This document shows positions 1 to 9,538 of a stretch of 43,292 nucleotides of DNA, piece by piece; position 1 is the first letter of the stretch; each line of letters starts with the position of its first letter. The stretch is from a virus. Below the pieces are notes generated by a model. The model did no database searches. It saw only the letters and a list, made by a program, of their open reading frames with translations, and was not told the DNA's origin. The stretch covers positions 1 through 43,292 of the IMG/VR virus record IMGVR_UViG_3300025362_000019; one strand, 5' to 3'. A program made the translations under genes and the position numbers.

Positions 1-1433
1 GGGGGGATTGCCTGTCCTGTGGCTACTGGCCCCCGTTTTGTGCCTCCAATCGGGGCTTCCCCTTCTGCCCCTGGTAATATCTGGTCGCTACGATAGGGCG
101 CTTGACGCAGATTAGACAGTCTGCCGGAGCGCAAGACGTCTCTTAATACTGGAACCATATCCACCCACGCCCTGCGTTCTTCAATTTGAACGTCCAAGCC
201 TTGTTTCCCTTTGACGTAAGGTGCTGGTGACTGCTTGAGTTTAGTCAAATAACCATTCACATCTTGAACAAGCCGAACCTCGCTATCCTTCCCACGATTA
301 GCAGCAACACGTCGAACCAAACGAGGAAACTCTTTCTTAAACCGTTCTGGCGTCCAATCGTATTGTCTATAAAAAGCCTTGGGAAGAAGATGAGCAGCGG
401 CGGCTGAACCTGCTCCGAAAGCAGCAAACCCAGCTTCCGTTTGAATAAATTGGATTGCCTTCTGAGCCGCTATATCTCCGGCTGTATCTGTAGGAGCAAC
501 AACTGGCATTTCTGCTGCACCATAAACAGCACCAGCACCAAGTCCTATACCTGCTCCTTGCAACATCTTTTGCGATAATGTTCTTGCTGCCGTTGGTAAC
601 AATTTTTTAGCCGCCTTCGCTCCTACTCCGACCAAGCCCGCGCCTGGTGTTGGCAACACGAAACCAGCTACCGTTCCTAATATATTTGCTAAATGTCCAC
701 TAAAATCCTTGGCCTTTTCGGGTTCCATCGCAAGAGCTACTTGATAGGCATTCACTACGCGCCTTGCAGATTCCCGACGTTCTTCTGGTGTCATCTGGTC
801 GGCTTGCCCTAAGTTCTGCGAATTAAGTTGACGCCCATAATAAGACATACCCGCCGCAGGAAGATTCATGTAAGCAGTAGCAAGGAATGATTTGGCTGCT
901 TTACGCAGGAAGCTACTCTCTTGTTCGTCAACAGACTGGCCGGTCATCAATTTATTATAAACAGGTTGTTGCTGTAGTTCTTGGAGTGCTCGGTTCAATT
1001 CATTCTTATATTCTATAACGCCAGCCGTCTCTGGTTCCGATATACCTTCTTGGTCGTCAACCTGCCTGCTGGACGCTGTGGGAACATTTTGAGTTACACC
1101 GCTTGACCAGTCAGACTGCCGCTTATAATCATCCTCTGCCCTGCTGGTTTCGCCTTCTTGCGGGGCGGTGGGGGCGGGTGCGGTAGGTTCCGGCTGTGAA
1201 GGTGCCACAGTTTCCCCTGGAACTACTTGTGAGTCTTTCAACAATTGCTGAATGTCTGACGGTGCTTCCGGTTCAGCTTCTTTTTTCGCAGGGGCAGGAA
1301 CAGGAGCCGCCTTATCCGCGCTACTCAACAGTTGTTGTAAGTCCGTAGGGAGTGCTTCCTGCGGTGCGAGTGGAGTTACAGTTAAATCATTTGCACCCAC
1401 AACAGGGTTAAAAGGATTGATAGTGGTTGGCAT
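1..1433 (-). CDS. Large late virion protein, C-terminus cut by window edge (putative internal/ejection protein)
   Basis: An open frame runs from ATG at 1433 to the window edge without a stop, so at least 477 residues are present and the C-terminus is missing. An AAGGA ribosome-binding site lies upstream. The first ~110 residues are Pro/Ala/Gln-rich and low-complexity. A Gly/Ala-rich hydrophobic stretch follows at roughly residues 240-310, which could insert in or cross a membrane. It is the last visible gene of the late operon, 33 bases after the 1003-residue gene. In podovirus-like phages this place is usually taken by internal proteins ejected with the DNA. I see no lytic-transglycosylase motif in the visible part. 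The role is inferred from size, composition and position only. Confidence 0.75.
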   Translation of the reverse strand, partial: MPTTINPFNPVVGANDLTVTPLAPQEALPTDLQQLLSSADKAAPVPAPAKKEAEPEAPSDIQQLLKDSQVVPGETVAPSQPEPTAPAPTAPQEGETSRAEDDYKRQSDWSSGVTQNVPTASSRQVDDQEGISEPETAGVIEYKNELNRALQELQQQPVYNKLMTGQSVDEQESSFLRKAAKSFLATAYMNLPAAGMSYYGRQLNSQNLGQADQMTPEERRESARRVVNAYQVALAMEPEKAKDFSGHLANILGTVAGFVLPTPGAGLVGVGAKAAKKLLPTAARTLSQKMLQGAGIGLGAGAVYGAAEMPVVAPTDTAGDIAAQKAIQFIQTEAGFAAFGAGSAAAAHLLPKAFYRQYDWTPERFKKEFPRLVRRVAANRGKDSEVRLVQDVNGYLTKLKQSPAPYVKGKQGLDVQIEERRAWVDMVPVLRDVLRSGRLSNLRQAPYRSDQILPGAEGEAPIGGTKRGPVATGQAIP

Positions 1434-1466
1434 TATTCTTTATGCTTTCCTTTTTTGCTCGGTATC

Positions 1467-4400
1467 TTAAACCCATTTTCCGTCTTTTAAAATATGTTTT
1501 ATTCCATCAGGAGTAATAACACTTGTCGTCCATTTTTCATCTTTTTTGGTTTGAGTATATTTATTTCCTTTATAACTAGCCGTCCACACTCCTGGGGATT
1601 CTTCTTGGAAGATTTTACCTTCTGCTGCACCCTCTACTGCAAGTTTTTTACCTGGAGGCAGGTCTTTTTCAAGTGCTGGTTGTTCGCTGGGTAACAACGC
1701 CCATTCTGCGGCTGAACCACGCCCTGTATCTGATTCCGTTACCTGTTTGGAAACTGCCTTAGTTTCAGCCGAACCGCTAACCCGAATCAACGCATCCCTG
1801 AGTTGTTGACGTTGTGGTTCCGTTATATCAGTTCGTAATATTGCCGCTCTTAGCTTGCCAGCCAATTCCTGACGTTCTGGTGAAAGAGTTGGCGGGGCTT
1901 CGGTAATGGGTTCCTTGGCTGATGGTTGATACCAACTCCCTGAACTTCCCGCCCGTGATTTACCAACCAATTTAGTGCCAGCCACTTCCGTTTCCTTGCC
2001 AAACGGATCAACGCTTGGTATGGCCTTATCGAAAAGCGGCTCAACTAAGAGCGAAAACTTTTTAGCCAACGCATCCCTATCTTCGGGTGTTAAGTCTCTG
2101 TGCGATTTGATTATATCCATCTGACCTATCAGTGTATCCAATCTATCAGCATCGCTCATCCCTGTCATGTTTATTGCTGGCCCCTTCTGGTAACGCAGGC
2201 GAGCTTCCATCAATTCGATGTTCTGCCTAAGTACGTTTGCCTTTTCGGATTTTAATTGACTACTGTGCATTCCGGCCAAATCCGTTTCAGCTTTAACCAG
2301 TCGGTTATAATCCAAGTCACCAGCAGCAGGAACGGGAATAAATGCTTGGTCGTTTTCGAGTGCATCCTCAATCTCTTTTCGCACCGAACTACTCTTGGCA
2401 ACCTTCACTTTTTCTACGGCACGTTTAGCCTTTGCTGTATCTTTTTCTTCCGTATTAAGAGCACTGTATCTCCGCGCCTCATCTTCCGTTCTGAATGTTT
2501 CATCCACGTTAGCCGTTCCATCTTCAAATGCGGGGAACAACTTATCTTTGGCAAGCTCTTTCCTCTTCTTATCTTTGGCAAGATTGACGCTTGCATGGCC
2601 TTTGGTCATTACCGCCGAAAAGTCATTACGCGCCTTATCAAACTCAGGGCTTGTGGGCTTACCGGAATCCATCAAGGCAAACTGATTGGCAATCTCATTC
2701 TGGAATGCGGGATTGTCGCCAGCCCAACTTACCATGTGCGCCTTGAATAATTCATCAACCTGTGCGCCTGTAATGTCAGCGTTCATATTGACTTGAGCAA
2801 GTGTGCGAGCAAAGTTTGGCATATCTCTTAGCATTACCTGTTCTTGGCCTTTAGTCTGATATTGCAGTCTAACGCTTGCCAAGGCCGTCATGTTACTGCT
2901 GATACTCTTCCACATATTGCCGTATGCCACGCCCTTGTCTTTCTGCGCCGAAATGCTTTGATCTTCTGCGGCGTATCCAACGGCAACATTTACCCTGTTA
3001 CGCGCCGTATTTTCTTGGAGTTCACGCATAGCTGGCTCTGCGCCTGTAGTCACGTATTCCTGTGCGAGCGAACCTACCGCCGCCGCTATGCTTTCCTGCG
3101 CCTTATCAGATAAATCCTTGTCGGCAATGGCGTCCTTATACACTTGGGACGCAACTTCATTGATCGTCATGTCCGGATTTTCGCTGATAACGTCATTGAA
3201 TGCCTCTCGGCGTTCCTCTATTTGCGTGGAAGTGGTTGCCACGGCCTCTACGTCACGGCCAACAAGTTGACGCATTATACCCTGCGCTCCACCAAGGCTT
3301 TTAACAATCTGCTGGTTTTCGATTGCCTTACGCGTTTCGACGGTGGCGTTGGTATCGTCAAGAACCTTGTCCATTACTTTAGGGTTTGTGCGATCAACGA
3401 CTGCCGCGCCTTCACCTCTCTCAATCTGGCCTTCAACTACTGCGGCTCCCAGCCGTGCATCCAGTTTGGCGGCTTCCGATGGTTCGGACGCATCCTTTAA
3501 CGTCAGGTTGTTAAGTGCTGTTGACACTTGGCTGGCTTTAATTGACGCCTCTGTTTGACGATACTTCTGGGAATCTATCTGCTGTTTGAATTGCCGACTG
3601 CGCTGGGCTTGAATCTCATCCCTGCGGTTACGGAGCTGGCTTTCAACGTCTTGTTTCCATTCGGTAAAACGCTTGCGGATTTCAGGGCTTGTCGCATGAG
3701 TTTCGGCTTGACGCCGCATGAGTTTCCTCTGGCCGGGAGTGAACATCTCAAGTCCACTGATACCCGCTGGCAAACGGGCCTTGGCTGCCGCCGCTTCAGT
3801 TGCATTTGTCGAACGAGCCGCAATCATATCAGCATACTTATAAGGATCCATGCTAAGACCAGCAGGAACTCCCGAAACATACTGCTCAGTAACGGCATCA
3901 ATTTCGGCATCCGAAACGAACCCTTGCGTTTCATTTATCAAATCCATAGGGATTTCGGGTTCGGCTTGAGCCTCCGCTTGCGTTAATCCAGCCTCTTCAA
4001 ACGGCAATTCTGGTAGTCCAGGCGTTGCAGTAAATGGCCTTTGGGCTGTTATACCTTCCCTGAATGACTCCTGTCCGGCAAAGCGTTCTTGTTCACGCGC
4101 CTGAAAGCTGGTGACGTCCTCACCTTCAATCGTTCCCGTGGCGGCAGGTGTCGGCTGGCGAGCAATGTCCTCTTCAAATGTAGTGTCGGGTGTTGGCGAA
4201 ACCTGTTGTTGAGCTAATCTTGCGGATGCGGCATCTGATATTCCCGGTGTGCGGCTTTGAATGAGCTTCTGCTTCTGGTCAACTATGGACGCCATCTTGC
4301 GCTGTTGCGTGTCGGCGGGAGCCTCAAACTCTTCGCCAGCAGGCGTGAATATGCCCGTAGGCTCCGGTATGCGGTTCGGGATAGGCTCACGTTTCAATAA

Positions 4401-4478
4401 TGCCTCACGTTTCTTGCGTCTAAGCTCGGCATCGTCAAGTGCGTTACCAAACGGTTCATGTCTGAATGTTCGTGCCAT
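1467..4478 (-). CDS. Very large, mostly helical late virion protein (putative internal/ejection protein)
   Basis: This 1003-residue frame starts at an ATG behind a strong AAGAGGTGA ribosome-binding site. It is rich in Ala, Gln, Glu, Lys and Arg and appears largely helical. There is no signal peptide and no obvious membrane segment. The N-terminal ~200 residues are Pro/Glu-rich and low-complexity, and residues ~250-850 look like long charged helices. The last ~60 residues contain a short Lys/Trp/Gly-rich beta-like segment. A gene of this size and composition at the end of a podovirus-like late operon fits an internal virion or ejection protein, but I recognise no family. A promoter-like site lies at 4496-4524, so it may also be expressed separately from the genes before it. 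Confidence 0.8.
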   Translation of the reverse strand: MARTFRHEPFGNALDDAELRRKKREALLKREPIPNRIPEPTGIFTPAGEEFEAPADTQQRKMASIVDQKQKLIQSRTPGISDAASARLAQQQVSPTPDTTFEEDIARQPTPAATGTIEGEDVTSFQAREQERFAGQESFREGITAQRPFTATPGLPELPFEEAGLTQAEAQAEPEIPMDLINETQGFVSDAEIDAVTEQYVSGVPAGLSMDPYKYADMIAARSTNATEAAAAKARLPAGISGLEMFTPGQRKLMRRQAETHATSPEIRKRFTEWKQDVESQLRNRRDEIQAQRSRQFKQQIDSQKYRQTEASIKASQVSTALNNLTLKDASEPSEAAKLDARLGAAVVEGQIERGEGAAVVDRTNPKVMDKVLDDTNATVETRKAIENQQIVKSLGGAQGIMRQLVGRDVEAVATTSTQIEERREAFNDVISENPDMTINEVASQVYKDAIADKDLSDKAQESIAAAVGSLAQEYVTTGAEPAMRELQENTARNRVNVAVGYAAEDQSISAQKDKGVAYGNMWKSISSNMTALASVRLQYQTKGQEQVMLRDMPNFARTLAQVNMNADITGAQVDELFKAHMVSWAGDNPAFQNEIANQFALMDSGKPTSPEFDKARNDFSAVMTKGHASVNLAKDKKRKELAKDKLFPAFEDGTANVDETFRTEDEARRYSALNTEEKDTAKAKRAVEKVKVAKSSSVRKEIEDALENDQAFIPVPAAGDLDYNRLVKAETDLAGMHSSQLKSEKANVLRQNIELMEARLRYQKGPAINMTGMSDADRLDTLIGQMDIIKSHRDLTPEDRDALAKKFSLLVEPLFDKAIPSVDPFGKETEVAGTKLVGKSRAGSSGSWYQPSAKEPITEAPPTLSPERQELAGKLRAAILRTDITEPQRQQLRDALIRVSGSAETKAVSKQVTESDTGRGSAAEWALLPSEQPALEKDLPPGKKLAVEGAAEGKIFQEESPGVWTASYKGNKYTQTKKDEKWTTSVITPDGIKHILKDGKWV

Positions 4479-4495
4479 AATTCACCTCTTGGTCT

Positions 4496-4524
4496 TTATT
4501 ATCCTATTGTGGTTGTGTTGTCAA
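4496..4524 (-). promoter_or_regulatory. Candidate promoter before the 1003-residue virion gene
   Basis: On the minus strand a perfect TTGACA (4524-4519) is followed 15 bases later by GATAAT, or 17 bases later by TAATAA. It sits in the only real gap (75 bases) of this part of the late operon, 18 bases before the gene's start codon. The assignment rests on motif matching alone. Confidence 0.45.
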
Positions 4525-4553
4525 CGTTAATTTGCTATCATCCCTGACGGGCG

Positions 4554-5654
4554 TTACCAGTATTTGTTGGTGCAGTAGAGAAATGTTGGCTGGAAAAGTG
4601 CCTGTCTTTCTACCAACGAGAAACCTCTTTCTGTAACTTCATTTGTTGGAGGCGGCAAGCACCATGTAGCATCTGAAGATACATTGCACTCCATTACAAT
4701 ATTTGTATTTGATCCGACATTTTCATCCATCCATTGATAAAACCTGTCTGGCAAAATGTTAGGTGATTCGTTTGCATCATAATAATTTGTATCGCTCCAG
4801 GTGGTGCTTACCCATACACCTATTTTTCCGTTCAAACCGCATATATTAAACACCCCTATGCGTGAAGTTAGCCAAACGAATTTATAAGCTCTTGCCCCCG
4901 AAGGATACCGTACTCCTAAAGTGGCTGACTCTGACGCATATCCACCGTAGACGGGAAAGTTACCACTTGCGGTGGTGGTGGTATTTGTCGGTGAAGCGCT
5001 GTTTTCATCGGCAATGGTCTTAGCATCATCCCAAATAGGTTCAAGATTTCCAGACCATCCTGACCTATAAGTATTTGTAATAGAAAAAATATCTACTTTG
5101 CAGTATTTCAACGCCTCCAACACCTTGTACCGCTCCTGCCATGCAACAACATAATTGCGCCACGCCCAAGGGCCGTAGGTTGCGATATTGGTTCCGATGG
5201 CAGGGATGGCTGTAAAGTTTGTATGGTCGCCAAGGTCAAGAGAAGTCAAGAGTCCTGTAAATGTGTGCATAATGATATTGGTTGTGCCGTCGTACACGGA
5301 ATTGGTATCCACGTAATAGGGCACAAGTGCCTTGATCTTGGCATCCAGTTCCACCTTCATTGACAAATCATCCCGCCATGCAATCGCGTTGGTCATAATC
5401 ACGCTTGCCCCGTTCGTGTCCGTCCATGTCCTGACAATGGATGGCGGATCAACGGCATAGACTGGTTCACCCGCCCCGTTTGTCCCGGTCTGCGTGGCAA
5501 GGCACCGCTCAACAACCGCCAATGTCACTTCGATTCTATCCTTGGTTGTAATCCGGTTGAGAACATTATCGGCGACAAAAATTGACCCCGTACCGATGGT
5601 AAGAAGTGCCAAGACCTTCCAGCCATATTTCAATGATGTTGTCGCTATGCTCAT
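4554..5654 (-). CDS. Late virion-region protein with N-terminal membrane anchor
   Basis: The product is 366 residues. Residues ~12-32 form one hydrophobic segment (WKVLALLTIG and following), resembling an uncleaved signal anchor. The rest is Asn/Thr/Trp-rich and probably beta-rich, with many TN dipeptides as in the other Asn/Thr-rich virion proteins here. Its ATG overlaps the stop of the preceding gene by ATGA, so the two are translationally coupled. I recognise no family. Position among large virion genes suggests a structural or host-envelope role. A membrane-anchored product made late could also act during assembly or lysis. Confidence 0.7.
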   Translation of the reverse strand: MSIATTSLKYGWKVLALLTIGTGSIFVADNVLNRITTKDRIEVTLAVVERCLATQTGTNGAGEPVYAVDPPSIVRTWTDTNGASVIMTNAIAWRDDLSMKVELDAKIKALVPYYVDTNSVYDGTTNIIMHTFTGLLTSLDLGDHTNFTAIPAIGTNIATYGPWAWRNYVVAWQERYKVLEALKYCKVDIFSITNTYRSGWSGNLEPIWDDAKTIADENSASPTNTTTTASGNFPVYGGYASESATLGVRYPSGARAYKFVWLTSRIGVFNICGLNGKIGVWVSTTWSDTNYYDANESPNILPDRFYQWMDENVGSNTNIVMECNVSSDATWCLPPPTNEVTERGFSLVERQALFQPTFLYCTNKYW

Positions 5655-6097
5655 ATATTCCCCGCCGTGGCCCCGGTGATATGGATGTGGTTCTTTGTGA
5701 CGTTGTAAATCTCATACCCTTCCGGCATCGGCGAAATCATTGCCTCAATCCACGAGCTTGACCCGTCTGCGCCGATCTGCAAAAAGTCATAGCCCTCTGT
5801 GTTTTCTCCCGGCGTGTATTCAATGCCGCCAACGTAGATATGGTCATAATCCATGCCGCTACTGCCGCCCAAATACTCCGGCTCAACTTGAACGCCCCAG
5901 TCATCCGGCGAAGACGCTTGGTTGTCTACAGACTCATCCAGCCTGTCTATTTCGCTCTGGACATCACGGCTAATAGGTGGCGAAAAAACACTATCAAGTA
6001 TCGTTCGTTCTGGGATTTCAATACGTGCTCCACCCAATTCCTCTTTCTGCGCCATTTTGCCTTTAACATCTTTCAATATATCTATTGAAGTTTCCAT
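5651..6097 (-). CDS. Hypothetical acidic late protein
   Basis: This protein has 148 residues, is acidic, and lacks a signal peptide or membrane segment. The N-terminal 60 residues are charged and probably helical. The rest is Gly/Tyr/Ile-rich and probably beta. It starts 12 bases after the 1142-residue gene and ends in an ATGA overlap with the membrane-anchored 366-residue gene. It could be a small tail or fibre-associated protein or a chaperone for its large neighbour. I do not recognise a family. Confidence 0.65.
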   Translation of the reverse strand: METSIDILKDVKGKMAQKEELGGARIEIPERTILDSVFSPPISRDVQSEIDRLDESVDNQASSPDDWGVQVEPEYLGGSSGMDYDHIYVGGIEYTPGENTEGYDFLQIGADGSSSWIEAMISPMPEGYEIYNVTKNHIHITGATAGNI

Positions 6098-6109
6098 ATC
6101 TATCCAGAA

Positions 6110-9100
6110 TTACGACCAAGTTCCATGACCAGTATGCGTACCATTTTCCGCAGTTGACTTCCACGCACTATACGTTCTGGTTATTTTTATTGATTGATAT
6201 ATTATAAACCCATTACGAAGTCCTATTACACGTGGAGCTACCGACTTGGAATCAGTGTTTGCGGCAAAATTGCCATAATTGGTTGTTGCGGTTGCTAAAC
6301 TCGTTCCGCGATATTCTGATTGCACAACCTTGACGCACATCCACCTATCGGAAGTATCATGCACGTGCTGGTATGATTGCCATGTTACCGTATCATTATA
6401 CCAGCCGTAATAAGTGGTTTGATAATTCCAAACGAATACACTGTCCATTGCCACGTTTTCAATATCATAAAAGCCGTTAGGTTTGGGAATCCTTTTGCGG
6501 TAAGAAAGGACATAATCACCCGCCACGTTTTCGGTTGACGCTGCCGTCCACGCCGCAGCCAAGCCGTCGGGGTGAACATTAAGCCAAACCGTTCTTTTAG
6601 TGCCACGCCGCGAACCCACGGTGGGTTTTTCCTCAACGTAAATAGCTACGCCATCCTTCTTTGTTTGCACCTTCTCAATGATAGCCTCACCGTTCCCGCG
6701 CTCTGTCATCCTGATTGCATCTATGGCATGGTCGGCGTCGGCTGTTGCAGCAGCTACTATGGCCGCAGCACTTGCCACCGGAACGCCTGTAGCTACTTCG
6801 TGCTTACGCTCGCCTATTTGATCTGGATTATCTATGGCGACTTTGACGTAATCTGGTGTCGTATTGCCCCAATCCGGCGTTCCTTCCTTCAGTCCACGCA
6901 TCATAAACGTGCCACCGCTATTCAAACTCACCTGTATCTGCCCCTTCATGGGGTCGCCGAGGAATGTCTGCAAGGTACTGAATATGGTTGCAAGATCGGC
7001 ATACGCTATTTCAGGGTATTCGTTGACAGTAACCAGCATCGTAGCTTCTTTTAGACCATGCGGATTTATGGATACCTGCGTTTGATACTCGGCAACAGTG
7101 TATGAGGCTGGCTTCTTGCTGATCTTCTGGCGGATGTTCCCCGTCTTATCACCTGCATCCTGACCACTGGCACTCTGAATGGTGTCGCCAGCAGCCACGG
7201 CATAGGGCGCTGTACCGGCCAAAGCGAGTGCAACGGCAGTAGCCAGCGCGTCCTTATCTGTCAGGTTTATATCAATCCACAGGCGTTCCTGAGCCTCTTG
7301 GTGGAACTGCGACGGCTTGACCGATGAAATAGAACCTAATGCCCTCGGTGCAGACTCTTTCGTGCGCCAATTATAGGTAATATCTGCTGATCCGTGTCCA
7401 TTATCGTTATCGGCAATATTCAATATAATGACATCGGCCAAAGCATTTATGGCATCTTTGACTGTATCAATTGAGGCAAAGGGAACACTCAAATAGACCG
7501 TTGTGGCGCGTGTAACAAGACCAAATGCGTGAGTATATACCCGTTGATGAACGGCACTGGTCGTAAAGGGCGTTTCTTGAATCTTCGTTAATTGCTGGAC
7601 TATGGTTATCGTTCCGCGAGCGCCCTGTTGTTTCGTAACGGAATCAACCTTGTATCCTGCTGGTGGAGTTTGGCTGGTAACATATTGGGCATCGGCAGTA
7701 GTCTTGTTGAGGCCAAGGTAGATATTTGTCAGACGTTCGCCCTCGAATGTCGGGAACTCAATCGCAGATTCAAAGCCATCGGTGTTTTGCTTGACAACCA
7801 CTCGCACGACATCGGCTGAACCTGTGCCGTTAAAATTATGGCTGATGGACGCCACGGAATATCCCGCAGGTTCAACGGCCAGCGTGGTTAACATGGTATC
7901 AAGGTCGGCGTCCTTAATTGACAGCCACTTCTTCGTGATAACTTCACCGTCACCCCACCATTCAAATTCCTTGGCAATCGTACGACCAAGATCTTCGGAC
8001 GGCGTTTGCATTATCTTTGAAAGCTGTTGCACCACGGCCAAGGCTGAACGCCACTCAATGATGCTGACGTTATCCACCTTGTAGTCGGCATCTGTGGAAG
8101 TTTGAAGTGTAACGTAAAGGGCATCGGCCGTTGTCTTATCAAGCCCAAGATAATTATAGGTCAACCGTTCGCCCTCAAACAATGGAAACTCAATGCGTAT
8201 CTGTTCGGCGGTGGAATCGCCCTTGGTTATCATCGTCCGTATTACATTGGCCGAACCAGTACCACTATAATTATGACCAACGCGGATAACGGTATAACCA
8301 CTCGGAGCCGTGGAAAGTGTGGTCATTGCGGCATCTAAGTCACCATCTGGCACACCGAGCCATAGCGTAGTGCGAATGACCCCGCTGGTAATCAATTGCA
8401 GGTATTCTTCATCGGTGGTCGTTCCGTTAGTGGCTGATACCGCGCCGACAAACAACTTGTCTTGCGTTTGAACGATAGTGGCAAACCCGCCGCCAGCATC
8501 CGTGGAGTCAACAAGTGACGCAACCTTATACCCTGACGTCGCTGTGCCAAGCGTAACCTTGAATGCCGCAAGGCTGGTGAGGGCGATATGCGAATAGGTA
8601 TTGATGATCTGATTGGCGGCGAACGTCGGGTGCCGTGTCTGGTGCTCCCATTCCTGCGAGAGCGTTCCTTCCCAGGTGTTCGTGTGCGTGAGAACCTGAA
8701 TATTGAACGAGCCGTCATCAGCCTTGATTGCCTTGGCATCAATTACATCTGACGTAAGCGCGATAGTGTCACGTAAGGTTTGCGCGTAAACAGGATCAAT
8801 CCAGCGATATTCCCAAACGTAAATGTTCTTCTCTGACGTGGTATCATGGGCAAACGGAGATAGCAATGCCTTGTCGTCACTTAGGAGAATAGCCGTGGGA
8901 AGTTCGTCGGGAGTTTGAACAAGATTCTTCGCAAGTGTCTGCGTGATAATCCCGCTGCCATCTGCCGCCCTTGAAGGTTTGCTGGAAAGTATGCGCCACT
9001 TCAAATCGCTTGGAGTAGTTGCCGGAGCAGTAATCGGGCCGTCATAAGTTTTACCCTCAATCACCGGATTGGTAATATACTTCGTGGACTCAATAGACTC

Positions 9101-9538
9101 TATCATATCCCCTATTTTTGTAAAATCTAACGCGACGTATTGGCGTTGTAAAAACCGTTCGGGTTGCAAAGGGATATTGTCGCCGCCGACTAGTCGCGCT
9201 TCCGAATCAATCAGCGAAGTCGCCCAACCAAGGATCAGGGTTTGGATGATAACCCCTTGCTCCTTGACACTTTCTTGTGTCTCTACCAATGCTCCGCGCC
9301 ATGTTCCAGGGTATTTTACACCATTTACAAGAGGGTCTGTAACAGAATAATACTTCTGCCCGTTGCTAGGATTCTTCACACTGGTTCGCAATCGCAAAAC
9401 TTCTGATAACCCGGTAATGTATAGCGAATTTATTTGTGTCCATTTGCGTTTGAGCGTCCTATCCGACACAAGGCCGGAAACCTTCAAACCTTCAATGTCA
9501 TAAATTGCGTTCTGTTCGGAAATCTGTTCTAAGTTCAT
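6110..9538 (-). CDS. Giant modular virion protein with repeated beta modules (tail/fibre candidate)
   Basis: The product is 1142 residues. At least two modules of ~147 residues are clearly related; their DNA lies around 8330-7900 and 7890-7450. Each module carries GYxV, then GTGSA followed by V/I-V-R, then FEGERLT, YLGL(D/N)KTTADA, YKVD and VVQQL/IVQQL blocks. Degenerate versions of the GYKV and IVQ elements occur before and after them. There is no signal peptide. Its ATG overlaps the stop of the upstream GIY-YIG gene by four bases. The repeats resemble stacked beta-domains of tail fibres or spikes. However, the position directly after the adaptor-like gene (ignoring the endonuclease) is where a tail nozzle protein would be expected in podovirus-like phages. 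Confidence 0.75.
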   Translation of the reverse strand: MNLEQISEQNAIYDIEGLKVSGLVSDRTLKRKWTQINSLYITGLSEVLRLRTSVKNPSNGQKYYSVTDPLVNGVKYPGTWRGALVETQESVKEQGVIIQTLILGWATSLIDSEARLVGGDNIPLQPERFLQRQYVALDFTKIGDMIESIESTKYITNPVIEGKTYDGPITAPATTPSDLKWRILSSKPSRAADGSGIITQTLAKNLVQTPDELPTAILLSDDKALLSPFAHDTTSEKNIYVWEYRWIDPVYAQTLRDTIALTSDVIDAKAIKADDGSFNIQVLTHTNTWEGTLSQEWEHQTRHPTFAANQIINTYSHIALTSLAAFKVTLGTATSGYKVASLVDSTDAGGGFATIVQTQDKLFVGAVSATNGTTTDEEYLQLITSGVIRTTLWLGVPDGDLDAAMTTLSTAPSGYTVIRVGHNYSGTGSANVIRTMITKGDSTAEQIRIEFPLFEGERLTYNYLGLDKTTADALYVTLQTSTDADYKVDNVSIIEWRSALAVVQQLSKIMQTPSEDLGRTIAKEFEWWGDGEVITKKWLSIKDADLDTMLTTLAVEPAGYSVASISHNFNGTGSADVVRVVVKQNTDGFESAIEFPTFEGERLTNIYLGLNKTTADAQYVTSQTPPAGYKVDSVTKQQGARGTITIVQQLTKIQETPFTTSAVHQRVYTHAFGLVTRATTVYLSVPFASIDTVKDAINALADVIILNIADNDNGHGSADITYNWRTKESAPRALGSISSVKPSQFHQEAQERLWIDINLTDKDALATAVALALAGTAPYAVAAGDTIQSASGQDAGDKTGNIRQKISKKPASYTVAEYQTQVSINPHGLKEATMLVTVNEYPEIAYADLATIFSTLQTFLGDPMKGQIQVSLNSGGTFMMRGLKEGTPDWGNTTPDYVKVAIDNPDQIGERKHEVATGVPVASAAAIVAAATADADHAIDAIRMTERGNGEAIIEKVQTKKDGVAIYVEEKPTVGSRRGTKRTVWLNVHPDGLAAAWTAASTENVAGDYVLSYRKRIPKPNGFYDIENVAMDSVFVWNYQTTYYGWYNDTVTWQSYQHVHDTSDRWMCVKVVQSEYRGTSLATATTNYGNFAANTDSKSVAPRVIGLRNGFIIYQSIKITRTYSAWKSTAENGTHTGHGTWS

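Noticed and set aside
2256-2750. Long plus-strand frames opposite the late genes (for example 2256-2750, 3144-3500, 3555-3986)
   Set aside because: They are the mirror of clearly coding minus-strand genes, have no ribosome-binding sites and resemble no protein; they come from codon bias on the other strand.
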